This document shows, in pieces, positions 37,540-46,956 of a DNA stretch of 64,000 nucleotides (positions are counted from its first letter, which is position 1; each line of letters opens with the position of its first letter). The notes beneath the pieces were generated by a model. The model made no database searches. It saw nothing but the letters and a program-made list of their open reading frames with translations, and was not told the DNA's origin. A program made the translations under genes and the position numbers. Source of the DNA: Mesorhizobium sp. WSM3626 (GTDB lineage Bacteria > Pseudomonadota > Alphaproteobacteria > Rhizobiales > Rhizobiaceae). The stretch covers positions 104,045 through 168,044 of the forward strand of contig NZ_AZUY01000009.1 of assembly GCF_000513935.1 (NCBI RefSeq). The letters are read 5' to 3'.

Positions 37540-38094
37540 ATGACCTTGGACGGCGATACATTGAAGAACGCGATCGGCCAGACGCGCGACAAATGGGGGT
37601 GGTTTGTCGGGCTGGGCGTGGTGCTGCTGGTCCTCGGCGGCATTGTCTTCGGCAATCTGTTCATCGCCACGGTGGCTTCCGTCTATGTCGTGGGATGGCT
37701 GATGCTGGTGGCCGGCATCATCGAGATCATGCACGCTTTCGGGGTCAAGACCTGGGGCCGCTTCTTCTACTGGCTGCTCAGCGGACTGCTCTATGCGGTC
37801 GCCGGATTCTTCGCTTTCGACAATCCGCTGCTGGCCTCGGCGGTGCTGACCTTCCTGCTGGCCGTCGCGCTCGTCGCTTCGGGCGCCCTGCGGGCCTGGG
37901 TCGGCTATAGCCACCGTCCGGAGCGGGGCTGGGGCTGGATTGTCGCGGCTGGCGTCATCAGCGTGCTTGCCGGCCTGATCATCGCCATGGGGTGGCCGGT
38001 CAACAGCCTGTGGGTGCTCGGACTGTTCCTGGCGATCGACCTGATCTTCCAGGGCTGGACCTTCATCGCCGTCGGTCTTGCGCTAAAGAAATAG
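37540..38094 (+). CDS. HdeD-family membrane protein
   Basis: Product of 184 aa with six transmembrane segments, for example WGWFVGLGVVLLVLGGIVFG, then IATVASVYVVGWLMLVAGII and ILRA-type loops with GYSHRPERGW. This is the DUF308/HdeD family, linked to acid resistance in E. coli. The ATG at 37540 has GGAGGT 6 nt upstream; sequence in frame before it lacks hydrophobic pattern. It is divergent from mipA. Function in this organism is not known. Confidence 0.88.
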   Translation: MTLDGDTLKNAIGQTRDKWGWFVGLGVVLLVLGGIVFGNLFIATVASVYVVGWLMLVAGIIEIMHAFGVKTWGRFFYWLLSGLLYAVAGFFAFDNPLLASAVLTFLLAVALVASGALRAWVGYSHRPERGWGWIVAAGVISVLAGLIIAMGWPVNSLWVLGLFLAIDLIFQGWTFIAVGLALKK

Positions 38095-38124
38095 GAAACT
38101 CGTTCCCCTTTTCGGGATCACGCT

Positions 38125-39105
38125 TCAGAACGCCACAGCGGCGTCCAGACCGGACAGCGGCTTGACGCCGCCAAGCAGCGCGCGTGCCTCGGCTTCATCG
38201 CGCTTCATCTGCACCACCAGTGCATCGAGCCCGTCGAACTTGATCTCGCTGCGCAGGAAGCCGAAGAACGACACTCCGCAGGTCTCGCCATAGAGATCGC
38301 CGGAAAAATCGAAGACGAAGGTTTCCAGGAGCGGCGCGCCATTGTCGTCGACGGTCGGGCGGCGGCCAAAACTGGCGACGCCGTCGTGCAGCGTGCCGTC
38401 CTCGCGCCGGAAGCGAACGGCGTAGATACCTTCCTTGAGCGTGGCTTCCGCCGGAAGCCTCATGTTGGCTGTGGGAAAGCCGAGCGTTCGCCCGAGCTGT
38501 TGGCCGCCGACGACCTCGCTTTCCACCGTGAAGCGATAGCCGAGCAGACCGGCTGCCCCGGCCACCTCGCCCTCGCAAAGCAAGGCGCGGATGCGGCTCG
38601 ACGAAACCACCTCGGCGCCTTCGTCGCGAAAGGCGTCGACGAGGGTGACACCGAAGCCCTGGCGCTCGCCGGCAGCCATCAGGTAGGCCGGCCCGCCCTG
38701 GCGGTCCTTGCCGAAATGGAAATCGAAACCGGTCACGGCGTGGCTGATGCCCAGCGTCCTCTCCAGCACGTCGGTGACGAAGGCTTCCGCCGACAGCGAG
38801 GCGAAGTCGCGCGTGAAAGGCTGCTCGACGAGCGCGGCAAAGCCCAGAAGCGACAGGAGCCGCGCCTTCATCGGCGGCGGCGTCAGCACGAAAAGCGGCA
38901 AATCAGGCCTGAAAACCGTTCGGGGATGCGGTTCGAAGGTCAGCACCAGGGCCGGCACGCCGCGCCGCGTGGCCTCCGCCAATGCCCGTTCGAGCACGGC
39001 CTGATGGCCGCGATGGACGCCATCGAAATTGCCGATCGCCACGACGCCGCCTCGCAGATCGGCGGGCAGCGGCCCGGTTGTCGTAAGATGCTGGAACGCG
39101 ACCAT
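38125..39105 (-). CDS. ribF: Bifunctional riboflavin kinase / FAD synthetase
   Basis: Product of 326 aa that makes FMN from riboflavin and then FAD. The N-terminal nucleotidyltransferase has GNFDGVHRGHQ (HxGH-like motif) and TGFDFHFGKDR with the SSSRIRALL region. The C-terminal flavokinase has GRTLGFPTANM and ETFVFDFSGDLYG. ATG 39105 is preferred over the GTG at 39111; TAGGTG lies just upstream. It follows the HAD hydrolase gene almost without a gap, so they form an operon. Confidence 0.97.
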   Translation of the reverse strand: MVAFQHLTTTGPLPADLRGGVVAIGNFDGVHRGHQAVLERALAEATRRGVPALVLTFEPHPRTVFRPDLPLFVLTPPPMKARLLSLLGFAALVEQPFTRDFASLSAEAFVTDVLERTLGISHAVTGFDFHFGKDRQGGPAYLMAAGERQGFGVTLVDAFRDEGAEVVSSSRIRALLCEGEVAGAAGLLGYRFTVESEVVGGQQLGRTLGFPTANMRLPAEATLKEGIYAVRFRREDGTLHDGVASFGRRPTVDDNGAPLLETFVFDFSGDLYGETCGVSFFGFLRSEIKFDGLDALVVQMKRDEAEARALLGGVKPLSGLDAAVAF

Positions 39106-39111
39106 TGTCAC

Positions 39112-39972
39112 CTACTGCAGTCTTGCGATGACGGCCACCGGATGATAGCCGTGCCGCTCCAGGAAGAGCCCGAGCCTGGCCGGATCCGGCCGGGAGGGAT
39201 CGCCATAGTCGCGGGCATGAATGCCGCCGGAGACATAGAGGACGTCGAAACCATTGTCGGCCGCGCCCTTGACGTCGGTAAACATCCCGTCGCCGATAGC
39301 CAGTATTTGCGGACGCCCGACCGGCCGGCCGAGGATCTCGGCCACCTCCTTCATCGCGACCTCGTAGATTGGCGCATAGGGTTTTCCGGCGATCAGCGTG
39401 CGACCGCCCAGCTGCGCGTAGTCACGCGCGAGCGCACCGGCGCACCAGATGATCCGTTCGCCGCGTTCAACCATGATATCGGGATTGGCGCAGATGAACG
39501 GCAGGTTCCTGGCCCGCAACCGGCGCAGCAGTTCCGTATAGTCCTCGGGTTTTTCGATCTCGTCGTCGAACAACCCGGTGCACACGACGCCGGCGGCCTC
39601 GAATTCCTCGACGAGTTCGACATCGAGACCATCATAAAGGGTCAAATCGCGGTCGGCGCCGATGTGGAAGACTTTGCGAGGGCCCTCCGCGATCAGATCA
39701 CGGGTCACGTCGCCCGAGGTCACCACACGATCATAGGCCGACGGCGGAACGCCGATCACGCTCATCTGCGCCACGACGTCGGCGCTGCGGCGCGGCGAAT
39801 TGGTGATCAGAACGACAGGAGTGCCGGCCGCCCTTGCCGCCGCCAACGCGGCCGCGGCCGCCGGAAAATGCCATTCGCCATTGTGCACCACGCCCCAGAC
39901 GTCGCAGAGAATTGCCGAATAGGCTTTCGAGACGTCTTCCAGCGAGCCGACGATTTCAGGCGAATCCGCCAT
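39112..39972 (-). CDS. HAD-superfamily class IIA hydrolase (TIGR01459 type)
   Basis: Product of 286 aa. Motif I is AILCDVWGVVHNGE, with the nucleophile Asp in the usual D-x-W/D form of this subgroup. Motif II is VVLITNSPRR, and motif IV is ILAIGDGMFTDVKGA with the metal-binding Asp residues. Class IIA HAD proteins include NagD-like sugar or nucleotide phosphatases. The TIGR01459 subgroup is alphaproteobacterial and of unknown substrate. The start at 39972 removes an unsupported N-terminal extension. Placement directly before ribF suggests possible FMN-related phosphatase activity, which is inference only. Confidence 0.9.
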   Translation of the reverse strand: MADSPEIVGSLEDVSKAYSAILCDVWGVVHNGEWHFPAAAAALAAARAAGTPVVLITNSPRRSADVVAQMSVIGVPPSAYDRVVTSGDVTRDLIAEGPRKVFHIGADRDLTLYDGLDVELVEEFEAAGVVCTGLFDDEIEKPEDYTELLRRLRARNLPFICANPDIMVERGERIIWCAGALARDYAQLGGRTLIAGKPYAPIYEVAMKEVAEILGRPVGRPQILAIGDGMFTDVKGAADNGFDVLYVSGGIHARDYGDPSRPDPARLGLFLERHGYHPVAVIARLQ

Positions 39973-40025
39973 GCCGTTTCCTTCAGTATGATCGTTGCGG
40001 GTGCGGCGGCCGACGGTTCGCCGCA

Positions 40026-40050
40026 GCCGGTTCGAATTATCCGAACCGGC
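40026..40050. promoter_or_regulatory. Long palindrome between the HAD/ribF operon and the TadG-like gene
   Basis: GCCGGTTCG-AATTATC-CGAACCGGC: a 9-bp perfect inverted repeat, extending inward with A-T/T-A pairs to give 11 of 12 matched pairs around a central T. It lies 54 nt upstream of the HAD gene start and 181 nt before the TadG-like gene, in a divergent promoter region, so it is more likely a protein-binding site than a terminator. The regulator is unknown. Confidence 0.5.
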
Positions 40051-40230
40051 CCATGCTGTCACCAGCTTTCGCCCGCATCGGCACGAATTGCCGTGCAACC
40101 GGCGGCTTTGATTGGTTAGCGGTTGGTGAAGCGCCGACGAAGCAATAGAGCGGTTTCCCAAACCCGTCCTTCAGCGTTTTGTGGAAAGCTGGCGCCGACC
40201 GAGAATCCGTCGGCGGGGGCCGCTCCAAGC

Positions 40231-42225
40231 ATGTTTGAAATCTGGCGTCAGTTCCGCCGCGACAGGCGTGGCAATTATGCTCTTATGACGGCTGTGGCGA
40301 TGGTGCCGCTGATGGGCGGCCTGGCAATCGCGGTCGATTACACGGAAATGAACCGTGAAAAGCAGATGCTGATGAACGCGCTCGACGCCGCCAACTTCGC
40401 CACCGCCCGCCGGCTGACGGAAGGCGCGACCGACGACCAGTTGAGAGCCTATGCGCTCGACTTCTTCAATGCCAATTTGAACGATATCGATCCCGCGAGC
40501 ACGACGCTCAACGTCACCTTGCCGAGCAACAGCAGCAGCAGCGGCGGCGGCGGCCTGCTGACGATGACCGCCCAGCTCAACTACAAACCCTATTTCTACC
40601 CCGCCTTCGCCCAACTCGTTGGCAAATCGGCGACCGATGCGAACCAGAGGCTCAGCTTCAACGTCACCTCGCAGGTGCGGTTGAAGAACACGCTGGAAGT
40701 TGCCCTGGTGCTCGACAATTCCGGATCGATGACCACGCTCGGCACGGGCTCGGGGCAAAAGCGCATCGATCTTCTCAAGACTGCTTCCAAGCAGCTGGTC
40801 GACACCCTGGCTCAGCAGGCGGTCATGATCAGGCAGGTCGACAAGCCGGTGCAATTCGGCCTCGTGCCTTTTGCCGCCTCGGTCAATGTCGGCCCCGGGA
40901 ATGGCAATGCTTCGTGGATGGACACCGAGGGGCTTTCGCCGGTGTCGAATGAGAATTTCGACTGGTCGACGCTGAACGCCGCCAACAAATACGCCCAGCG
41001 GACCAACGGCATCTGGTACAAGCGCGGCACGGGCTGGGGAACCGAGGACGGCCAGATGCTGACCCGGTTCTCGCTCTACCGCGACATGAAGGTCGTCACC
41101 AACCACGAGCGTGTCGTCAACAGCAAACGGGTCGTGTGCGACCAATACAATTCGAACAACACCTGCAAAAGCAGCCATGACGAATATGACTATATCGATT
41201 CCTACGGTCCGTTCGCCAGTTGGCAGGGCTGCGTCGAGGCCCGGCCCTACCCTTACAATATAAACGACGCCACGCCGTCAGGTGGCTCGGCCAACACCGG
41301 CATCGGTGTCGGCGATCCGGCAACGATGTTCGTGCCCATGTTCGCGCCCGACGAACCGGGCAATCACTGGAAGCTCACTCAAGACCCCGACGAGGCCGCG
41401 CCGGTAACTTATGGTGCCGTCAACAGCTGGTGGAACGACGACCCGGCGAGCAGCACCGGCCAATCGCAGCTGCGCAACATGGCCAAGTATTTCCAGCCGC
41501 GGCCGATCGATGCGCCGGCGCTGCCCGCCGGCAACGGGCCGAATTACAGCTGCACCACCAACCCGATCACGCCGCTGACCGATGTCAGCGTCGCCGAGGG
41601 GGTCACCTCGATCAAGGCGGCGATCGACCTGATGCAGCCGAATGGCGGCACCAATGTTCCCGAGGGCATGGCCTGGGGCTGGCGGGTGGTTTCGAGCGGA
41701 GAGCCGTTCACGCAAGGGCGCCCGGAAACGGAAAGAGGCAACGACAAGGTGGTGATCGTGCTGACCGACGGCGCCAACACCTATTATACGCCTTCGTCGC
41801 TGGGCTACTCGGATCCCGCCAATTCGAAATCGACCTATGCGTCCTACGGCTATCTCAACCCCGGATACAACGGCACCTCGATCGGCCGCCTGTTCATGGG
41901 CACATCGAGCGCCATCGGTCAGCTAGATTATTCGAACGGCAACTACACCAACGCGCTCAACGAGCAGATGGCCACGCTCTGCAACAACGCCAAGGCAGCC
42001 AACATCATGGTGATGACGGTGGCGCTCGACCTGTCGACGACCAAGGCCAGCGACAAGCTGGCCATCGATGCGCTGAAATCCTGCTCGTCGGAGTCGCGCT
42101 TTCGCAAGGATGCCACGGATCCGAGCAAACCGGCGAAACTGTTCTGGAATGCGACCGGCGCCAGCCTGGCAAACGATTTCAAGGAAATAGGCAACGAGCT
42201 GTCGAACCTGCGCGTGGTCGGCTAA
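40231..42225 (+). CDS. TadG-like Flp pilus-assembly protein with von Willebrand A domain
   Basis: Product of 664 aa. The N-terminus (RDRRGNYALMTAVAMVPLMG) is the TadE/TadG type Flp-like segment with one membrane helix at residues ~15-37. A VWA domain starts near residue 150 with LVLDNSGSM, the MIDAS DxSxS motif. VIVLTDGANTYYTP is the conserved late VWA strand and metal loop. The middle is a long insert rich in Asn/Thr/Ser/Tyr. It is probably anchored in the inner membrane with its domain in the periplasm. The other tad genes are not in this window. The start at 40231 was chosen because it opens at the RRGN motif. Confidence 0.88.
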   Translation: MFEIWRQFRRDRRGNYALMTAVAMVPLMGGLAIAVDYTEMNREKQMLMNALDAANFATARRLTEGATDDQLRAYALDFFNANLNDIDPASTTLNVTLPSNSSSSGGGGLLTMTAQLNYKPYFYPAFAQLVGKSATDANQRLSFNVTSQVRLKNTLEVALVLDNSGSMTTLGTGSGQKRIDLLKTASKQLVDTLAQQAVMIRQVDKPVQFGLVPFAASVNVGPGNGNASWMDTEGLSPVSNENFDWSTLNAANKYAQRTNGIWYKRGTGWGTEDGQMLTRFSLYRDMKVVTNHERVVNSKRVVCDQYNSNNTCKSSHDEYDYIDSYGPFASWQGCVEARPYPYNINDATPSGGSANTGIGVGDPATMFVPMFAPDEPGNHWKLTQDPDEAAPVTYGAVNSWWNDDPASSTGQSQLRNMAKYFQPRPIDAPALPAGNGPNYSCTTNPITPLTDVSVAEGVTSIKAAIDLMQPNGGTNVPEGMAWGWRVVSSGEPFTQGRPETERGNDKVVIVLTDGANTYYTPSSLGYSDPANSKSTYASYGYLNPGYNGTSIGRLFMGTSSAIGQLDYSNGNYTNALNEQMATLCNNAKAANIMVMTVALDLSTTKASDKLAIDALKSCSSESRFRKDATDPSKPAKLFWNATGASLANDFKEIGNELSNLRVVG

Positions 42226-42349
42226 CCCGGTATCATCCCTCTGGCGCAACGCCTGGCGCCATCAAGCTCTTGCAGCCACCTGTCGGGATAGGCACAGATT
42301 GGCCGCTCGCGAGATCGCGAATCCATCGCGGCATGCTGGGGAACGAACA

Positions 42350-42982
42350 ATGCCCGATACCGCCAACCACCTCGCCTTCGCGCTGGTCTGCCTCGGCATG
42401 GTGCTGACGCCAGGCCCGAACATGATCTACCTGATCTCCCGCTCGCTGTCGCAAGGGCCGAAGGCCGGACTGATCTCGCTTGGCGGCGTTGCGATCGGCT
42501 TCCTGTTCTACGTGCTGTCGGCCGCGTTCGGCATCACGGCGCTGCTGCTCGCCGTGCCATTCGCCTATGACGTGTTGCGCTTTGCCGGCGTGCTCTATCT
42601 CCTGTGGTTGGCCTGGCAGGCGGTGAAACCGGGCGGACGCTCGCCGTTCCAGGTGCGCGACCTGCCGAAGGATCGGCCGCGCAAGCTGTTCGCCATGGGA
42701 TTGATGACCAATCTGCTCAATCCCAAGGTGGCCGTTCTCTATCTGTCGCTGCTGCCGCAATTCATCAGCCCCGGCAAGGGCCATGTCCTGTCACAGCTTC
42801 TGGTGCTGGGCGCGACGCAGATATCGATCAGCCTCAGCGTCAATGCCATCATCGCGCTGACGGCCGGCTCGATCGCCACCTTCCTCGCCGGACGCCCGCT
42901 GTGGCTGGTGATCCAGCGCTGGATGATGGGAACCGTGCTGACGGCACTCGCGCTGAAGATGGCGACCGACGCGCAGCGCTGA
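42350..42982 (+). CDS. LysE/RhtB-family amino acid exporter
   Basis: Product of 210 aa with about six transmembrane helices. The LysE/RhtB N-terminus is clear: ALVCLGMVLTPGPNMIYLIS with the TPGPN motif, followed by GPKAGLISLGGVAIGF. KLFAMGLMTNLLNPKVAVLY is the second conserved region. It exports an amino acid or derivative; the substrate is unknown. The start at 42350 was chosen for the family N-terminus. It is convergent with the DUF2189 gene. Confidence 0.93.
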   Translation: MPDTANHLAFALVCLGMVLTPGPNMIYLISRSLSQGPKAGLISLGGVAIGFLFYVLSAAFGITALLLAVPFAYDVLRFAGVLYLLWLAWQAVKPGGRSPFQVRDLPKDRPRKLFAMGLMTNLLNPKVAVLYLSLLPQFISPGKGHVLSQLLVLGATQISISLSVNAIIALTAGSIATFLAGRPLWLVIQRWMMGTVLTALALKMATDAQR

Positions 42983-42986
42983 GTGC

Positions 42987-43796
42987 TCACATCGGACGGC
43001 GCGGGGGCCGGATATGGGCCGGTTCGACCACCTTTCGGTAGAGGTGCCAGGTCGCGTGACCGAGGATCGGCATGACGACGGCCAGTCCGGCAAACAGCGG
43101 GATAGAGCCGATCACCAGCAGCACCGCGACGATCAGACCCCAGAGCGCCATCTGCAGCGGATTTGTCATGACCGCGCGCGCCGAGGTCTCTATTGCCGAA
43201 ACGGCGCCGACATCGCGATCAAGCAAAAGCGGGAAGGCAACGACCGTGGTCGCCAGCACAACCACCGCGAAGACCAGGCCGGCCGCATTGCCGAGAAGGA
43301 TCAGCGTCCAGCCCTTGCTGGTCGTCAGCACATCGCGCAGGAAGGCCCCGACCGAAGCCGGCGGCTCGCCGCCAAAAAGGCTGGTGTAAATCGACTGCGC
43401 CGTGAACAGCCACAACAGGAACAGCGCGACCAGCATGATGCCGATGACCGCTATCGAGGGTAGCGCCGATGAGCGGCGGACATCGAGTGCGTGCCGCCAG
43501 TTGGTGTTCATGCCGAGCTCGCGCCGGCGGCTGATCTCATAGAGTCCGAGTGCGGCGAACGGGCCGACCAGGGCAAAGCCCGACATCAAGGGGTAGACGA
43601 GCTGGATGGCGTTGGAGCCGGACGTCCACTGCGTCAGGACCAGGCCGACGATCGGATAGATCAGGCACAGGAACACGTAATGCGAGGGCTTGGCCCAGAA
43701 GTCCTCGGCGCCAAGCCTGAGCGCGTCCCAGAGGTCTGTCGTGGAAATGCGGCGGACCGCGGGTTGCACATGCATTCCGCGCGTCCGCCATGACAT
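42987..43796 (-). CDS. DUF2189 integral membrane protein
   Basis: Product of 269 aa with about six membrane segments. The N-terminal WDALRLGAEDFWAKPSHYVF, the central GPFAALGLYEISRRRELG and the late PLLLDRDVGAVSAIETSARA match the DUF2189 pattern, a family of bacterial membrane proteins of unknown function. The gap to the convergent lysE-like gene is 4 nt. Confidence 0.88.
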   Translation of the reverse strand: MSWRTRGMHVQPAVRRISTTDLWDALRLGAEDFWAKPSHYVFLCLIYPIVGLVLTQWTSGSNAIQLVYPLMSGFALVGPFAALGLYEISRRRELGMNTNWRHALDVRRSSALPSIAVIGIMLVALFLLWLFTAQSIYTSLFGGEPPASVGAFLRDVLTTSKGWTLILLGNAAGLVFAVVVLATTVVAFPLLLDRDVGAVSAIETSARAVMTNPLQMALWGLIVAVLLVIGSIPLFAGLAVVMPILGHATWHLYRKVVEPAHIRPPRRPM

Positions 43797-44039
43797 GAAA
43801 GCCGGCCATAACCTACCTCCGTTTTTCTCGGGGGGCGGTCACCGCCTAGGGTGGCCGCCCGTAGCTGCCACTTCAACAACGCTGGCATCATATCCGATCT
43901 TCCTGGAATTGTCGCCGCGTCCTTCGTTTGGAGAACCGCTGACTTCATTTTAGAATCTATGCATTTTAGTAATTGCTTAAATTACTCGTAGAGACCCCTG
44001 GGCGTATCACCTGAGCTTTACAAACCTTGGCGAGGGGCG

Positions 44040-45263
44040 ATGTTCACATTGAAGGGCTTCTGGTCTTCGGAGCGCGGAAATTTTGCCATGGCGACTGCCA
44101 TAGCGATGCTGCCGATAATGGCTGTCGTCGCCGGCACCCTTGATCTGACGGGCACGAGCGACGACGCGGCGCAATTGCAGAACTCGCTGGACGCGGCTGG
44201 GCTTGCCGTCGGCACAAAGTACCTGCCCAGCATGAGCGCGAGCGATGTCCAAGGGCTTGGGCTGACATTCTTTGCGGCCAATATGAACGTCGCCGACCAG
44301 CAGGAATATTCAGACAGCATCACCGCCTTTTCGGCCACCGCCAGCGGCGACCCGAGCGCCTATTACATCTCGCTTTCGTCAGGCATCAACCGTCCGAGCT
44401 TCATCAATGGCGCTGCCCCCTGGCCGGCTCACCGGTCGGCGACGGTGAAGATGCACCCGGGCGCGCAGGCCTGCGTCCTGGCGCTCGATCCGCATGCGTC
44501 GTCCGCGGTAAGCCTGCAAGGCTCGACCGATGTCGCCATGAGCAACTGCGTGATCGCGGCAAACTCGGACGCGTCCGATGCCGTCAGCAGAGGCGGTTCC
44601 GCGCAGGTTTCGGCGGGCTGCGTCTCGACCGTCGGCGGCACTTCCGGGCTTTCACCGCCCAGTGCCAATCTCACCTGCGGCTCGCCGCTCGAACATCAAT
44701 ATGCGTCCTTCGATCCCCTGGCCGATATCGTGCCTCCCCCTTATACGTTTTGCATGCCGGTCCCGAACGGCAAAACCTACACGCTGTCGCCCGGCACCTA
44801 TTGCGACAAGACATTGTCGGGAAACATCACGCTCAGCCCGGGCGTCTACATCTTGCGCGGCGTCACCCTGAAGCCTGGCGGGAACGGCAGCCTGAGCGGC
44901 CAGGGCGTGACCATATTCCTCGTGGAAGGAGCACAGATCATCATAAATGCCAATGAAACGGTGAACCTTTCTCCGCCAACCAGCGGGCCTTACGCCGGCA
45001 TCACCATCTTCCAGAGCCGAGGGAACATTTCAGCATTGACCCTGAATGGCGGTGCAAATTCCGTGATCAGCGGATTCGTCTATGCGCCTGACGCGGCTGT
45101 TTCGTTCGCCGGCAACTCGGATATGAGCGGCCAGGGCGATTGCCTGAGGCTTGTTGGCTTGACCGTGCAGATGACAGGCAACTCATCCATCAAGACCGAC
45201 TGCACGGCCGTATTCGGAAATCGCGAGATGTACGCCAGCCGCCGCATCACGCTTGTGAGATAG
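44040..45263 (+). CDS. TadG-like protein with Gly/Ser/Asn-rich, beta-helix-like C-terminus
   Basis: Product of 407 aa. The N-terminus (SERGNFAMATAIAMLPIMAV) is the same Flp/TadG-type anchor seen in the product at 40231, with one membrane helix, followed by QLQNSLDAAGLAVGTKY. It has no VWA motif. The region from ~190 has six or more Cys residues and strand-turn repeats such as LSPGTYCDKTLSGNITLSPG and VYILRGVTL, which look like a parallel beta-helix. Possibly a pilus-associated or surface-exposed protein. An inverted repeat GTAATT-GCTTA-AATTAC at 43969-43985 lies in the promoter region. Confidence 0.8.
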   Translation: MFTLKGFWSSERGNFAMATAIAMLPIMAVVAGTLDLTGTSDDAAQLQNSLDAAGLAVGTKYLPSMSASDVQGLGLTFFAANMNVADQQEYSDSITAFSATASGDPSAYYISLSSGINRPSFINGAAPWPAHRSATVKMHPGAQACVLALDPHASSAVSLQGSTDVAMSNCVIAANSDASDAVSRGGSAQVSAGCVSTVGGTSGLSPPSANLTCGSPLEHQYASFDPLADIVPPPYTFCMPVPNGKTYTLSPGTYCDKTLSGNITLSPGVYILRGVTLKPGGNGSLSGQGVTIFLVEGAQIIINANETVNLSPPTSGPYAGITIFQSRGNISALTLNGGANSVISGFVYAPDAAVSFAGNSDMSGQGDCLRLVGLTVQMTGNSSIKTDCTAVFGNREMYASRRITLVR

Positions 45264-45340
45264 CCGCTAACTGCCGCTTCAATTCGAAATTTCACCGCCC
45301 TGCCCGGCAAAAGCCATGATCGCGACTATCTCAGGCAGGC

Positions 45341-45856
45341 ATGACCACTTCAAGACTCAAAAGCGAGCGGATCGCGAACCCGAATAGGCGCACCTGGCTC
45401 AAGACAGCCGGCCTCGCGGCATTGCTCGGGCTTGCCGCCTGCAGCACCGTCTCGCTGCCGACCGGGCAAGGCGCCGGGGTTTCCTCCTCGGCAACCGGCA
45501 CGCTGGCGAGCCTGCGTGTCACGGCTGGGCTCGGACCGCTGGTCCCCGATACACAGCTGGAGCAAGCAGCACTGCAGCAGGCCGGCTACATGGCGCGGCG
45601 TGAAAACATGAGCCACACGACCGGCTGGGGCAAGGATTTCGCCTCGCGCATGAAGGACAATGGCGTACACGGTGCGGCGGCCGAGAACATCGCGGCCGGC
45701 CGCTTCGACCAACAGAAGCTGTTCGATATCTGGATGCATTCGCAGGGACACCGGCGCAACATGCTCGATCCGGACTTCAGCCGCTTCGGGCTTGCCTATG
45801 TCCGTGACGGCCGCGACCCCAACCTGCGCTACTGGTCGCTGGTGCTCGGGAAATAA
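45341..45856 (+). CDS. CAP-domain (SCP-like) lipoprotein, probably Tat-exported
   Basis: Product of 171 aa. NRRTWLKTAGLAALLGLAAC combines a twin-arginine motif (Arg16-Arg17) with a lipobox ending in Cys34. The CAP domain follows: LVPDTQLEQAALQQAGYMAR, then MSHTTGW, GAAAENIAAG with the conserved Glu, and HSQGHRRNMLDPDFSRFGLA with the second His. Bacterial CAP proteins are secreted and of mostly unknown function. The protein probably sits folded in the periplasm, attached to a membrane. Confidence 0.92.
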   Translation: MTTSRLKSERIANPNRRTWLKTAGLAALLGLAACSTVSLPTGQGAGVSSSATGTLASLRVTAGLGPLVPDTQLEQAALQQAGYMARRENMSHTTGWGKDFASRMKDNGVHGAAAENIAAGRFDQQKLFDIWMHSQGHRRNMLDPDFSRFGLAYVRDGRDPNLRYWSLVLGK

Positions 45857-45866
45857 GGGCTCCAGC

Positions 45867-46844
45867 CTATTTCGTCGTCGCCTTGAATTTCGCCATCAGG
45901 TAGGGACCGGAGCGCACCGGGCCGTATTTCGGCGGCTCGCCGTCTGCAAGGCAGGCATCCAGCACCTTGATCTCGGCATCCCAGTTCGGCTGGTGGAAGA
46001 AGGCCATGGACTGGCGCCTGTCCCGGCCGCCCGCTGCTGGATTGACGACACGATGCACGGTGGACACCCAGCGGTCATTGGTCCATCGCGCCATCAGGTC
46101 GCCGATGTTGATGACGAAGGCTCCCGCGATCGGCGGCACCTCCGTCCATTCTCCGTCCGGCGTGACGATCTGAAGGCCGCGCGACCCGGCCTGCGGCAGC
46201 AGAATGGTCAGGCTGCCATAGTCCGTGTGGGCGCCGGCTCGGATCTGGCCGGGCTTCGGCGCGACATGCTGTTCGGGATAATTGAGCGCCCTCAGCGCGC
46301 TGATCGGCGCATCGAGATAAGTGTCGAAATAAGTCTCCGGCAAGCCGAGCGCAGTGGCGAAGACGCGCATGATGCGCAGCGCCAAATCCTCCAGTGCGGC
46401 GTAGTAGGCTTTCCAGGCATGGATGAAACCGTCCGGTGCTTCAGGCCAGATCGTCTCGGCATAGCAGAAGGCGAGTGCCTCGGGATCAGACATGCCCGGT
46501 GGCACACTGAGCGGTCCGCCGTTGAAGCTCTCCTTGAGGTCCGGCGGCGTGTCGACGTTACGGGACTTGGCCAGCGCTTCGAGTTCGGGGCCGAGATAGC
46601 CGTAGGGATAGCCCTTATAGGGCGCCTTGGAGCGCTGCTTCTGTTCCGGCGGCAGGTCGAAGAAGGCGCGGGCCTTCGACCAGGCGGCGTCGATCACCGC
46701 CTGCGAAATGCCGTGGTTCTTGACCGCCAGGAAACCCGTACCGCGGCAGATGCGATCGACCTCGGCGCCGCGCGCGGCCTTCTCCTCAGGGCTCGCTTTC
46801 TCGAATTGCCCGAGATCGAATACCGGAAATGTCGGGTTCTGCAT
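45867..46844 (-). CDS. 2-oxoglutarate/Fe(II)-dependent dioxygenase, isopenicillin N synthase family
   Basis: Product of 325 aa. The Fe ligands are visible: HTDYGSLTILL (HxD) and the distal His in WVSTVHRVVNP. The Arg-x-Ser pair that binds the 2-oxoglutarate carboxylate is in DRRQSMAFFHQP. The N-terminal DIOX_N-like segment starts at PTFPVFDLGQF. The family is wide, including flavonoid, gibberellin and ethylene-forming-like enzymes and bacterial amino acid or purine hydroxylases. Substrate unknown. No cotranscribed neighbour; the adjacent emrB gene is on the same strand after a 112-nt gap. Confidence 0.9.
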   Translation of the reverse strand: MQNPTFPVFDLGQFEKASPEEKAARGAEVDRICRGTGFLAVKNHGISQAVIDAAWSKARAFFDLPPEQKQRSKAPYKGYPYGYLGPELEALAKSRNVDTPPDLKESFNGGPLSVPPGMSDPEALAFCYAETIWPEAPDGFIHAWKAYYAALEDLALRIMRVFATALGLPETYFDTYLDAPISALRALNYPEQHVAPKPGQIRAGAHTDYGSLTILLPQAGSRGLQIVTPDGEWTEVPPIAGAFVINIGDLMARWTNDRWVSTVHRVVNPAAGGRDRRQSMAFFHQPNWDAEIKVLDACLADGEPPKYGPVRSGPYLMAKFKATTK

Positions 46845-46956
46845 CGTCTTTGCACTCGTCCGTCAACTTGCGAAACGATGCCGGCTTGCCCGGCAACCGG
46901 CTAGGACCAACCGATGCGGCAGTGTAGTCCATATCGACAGCAGGCCTGCCGTCGGC

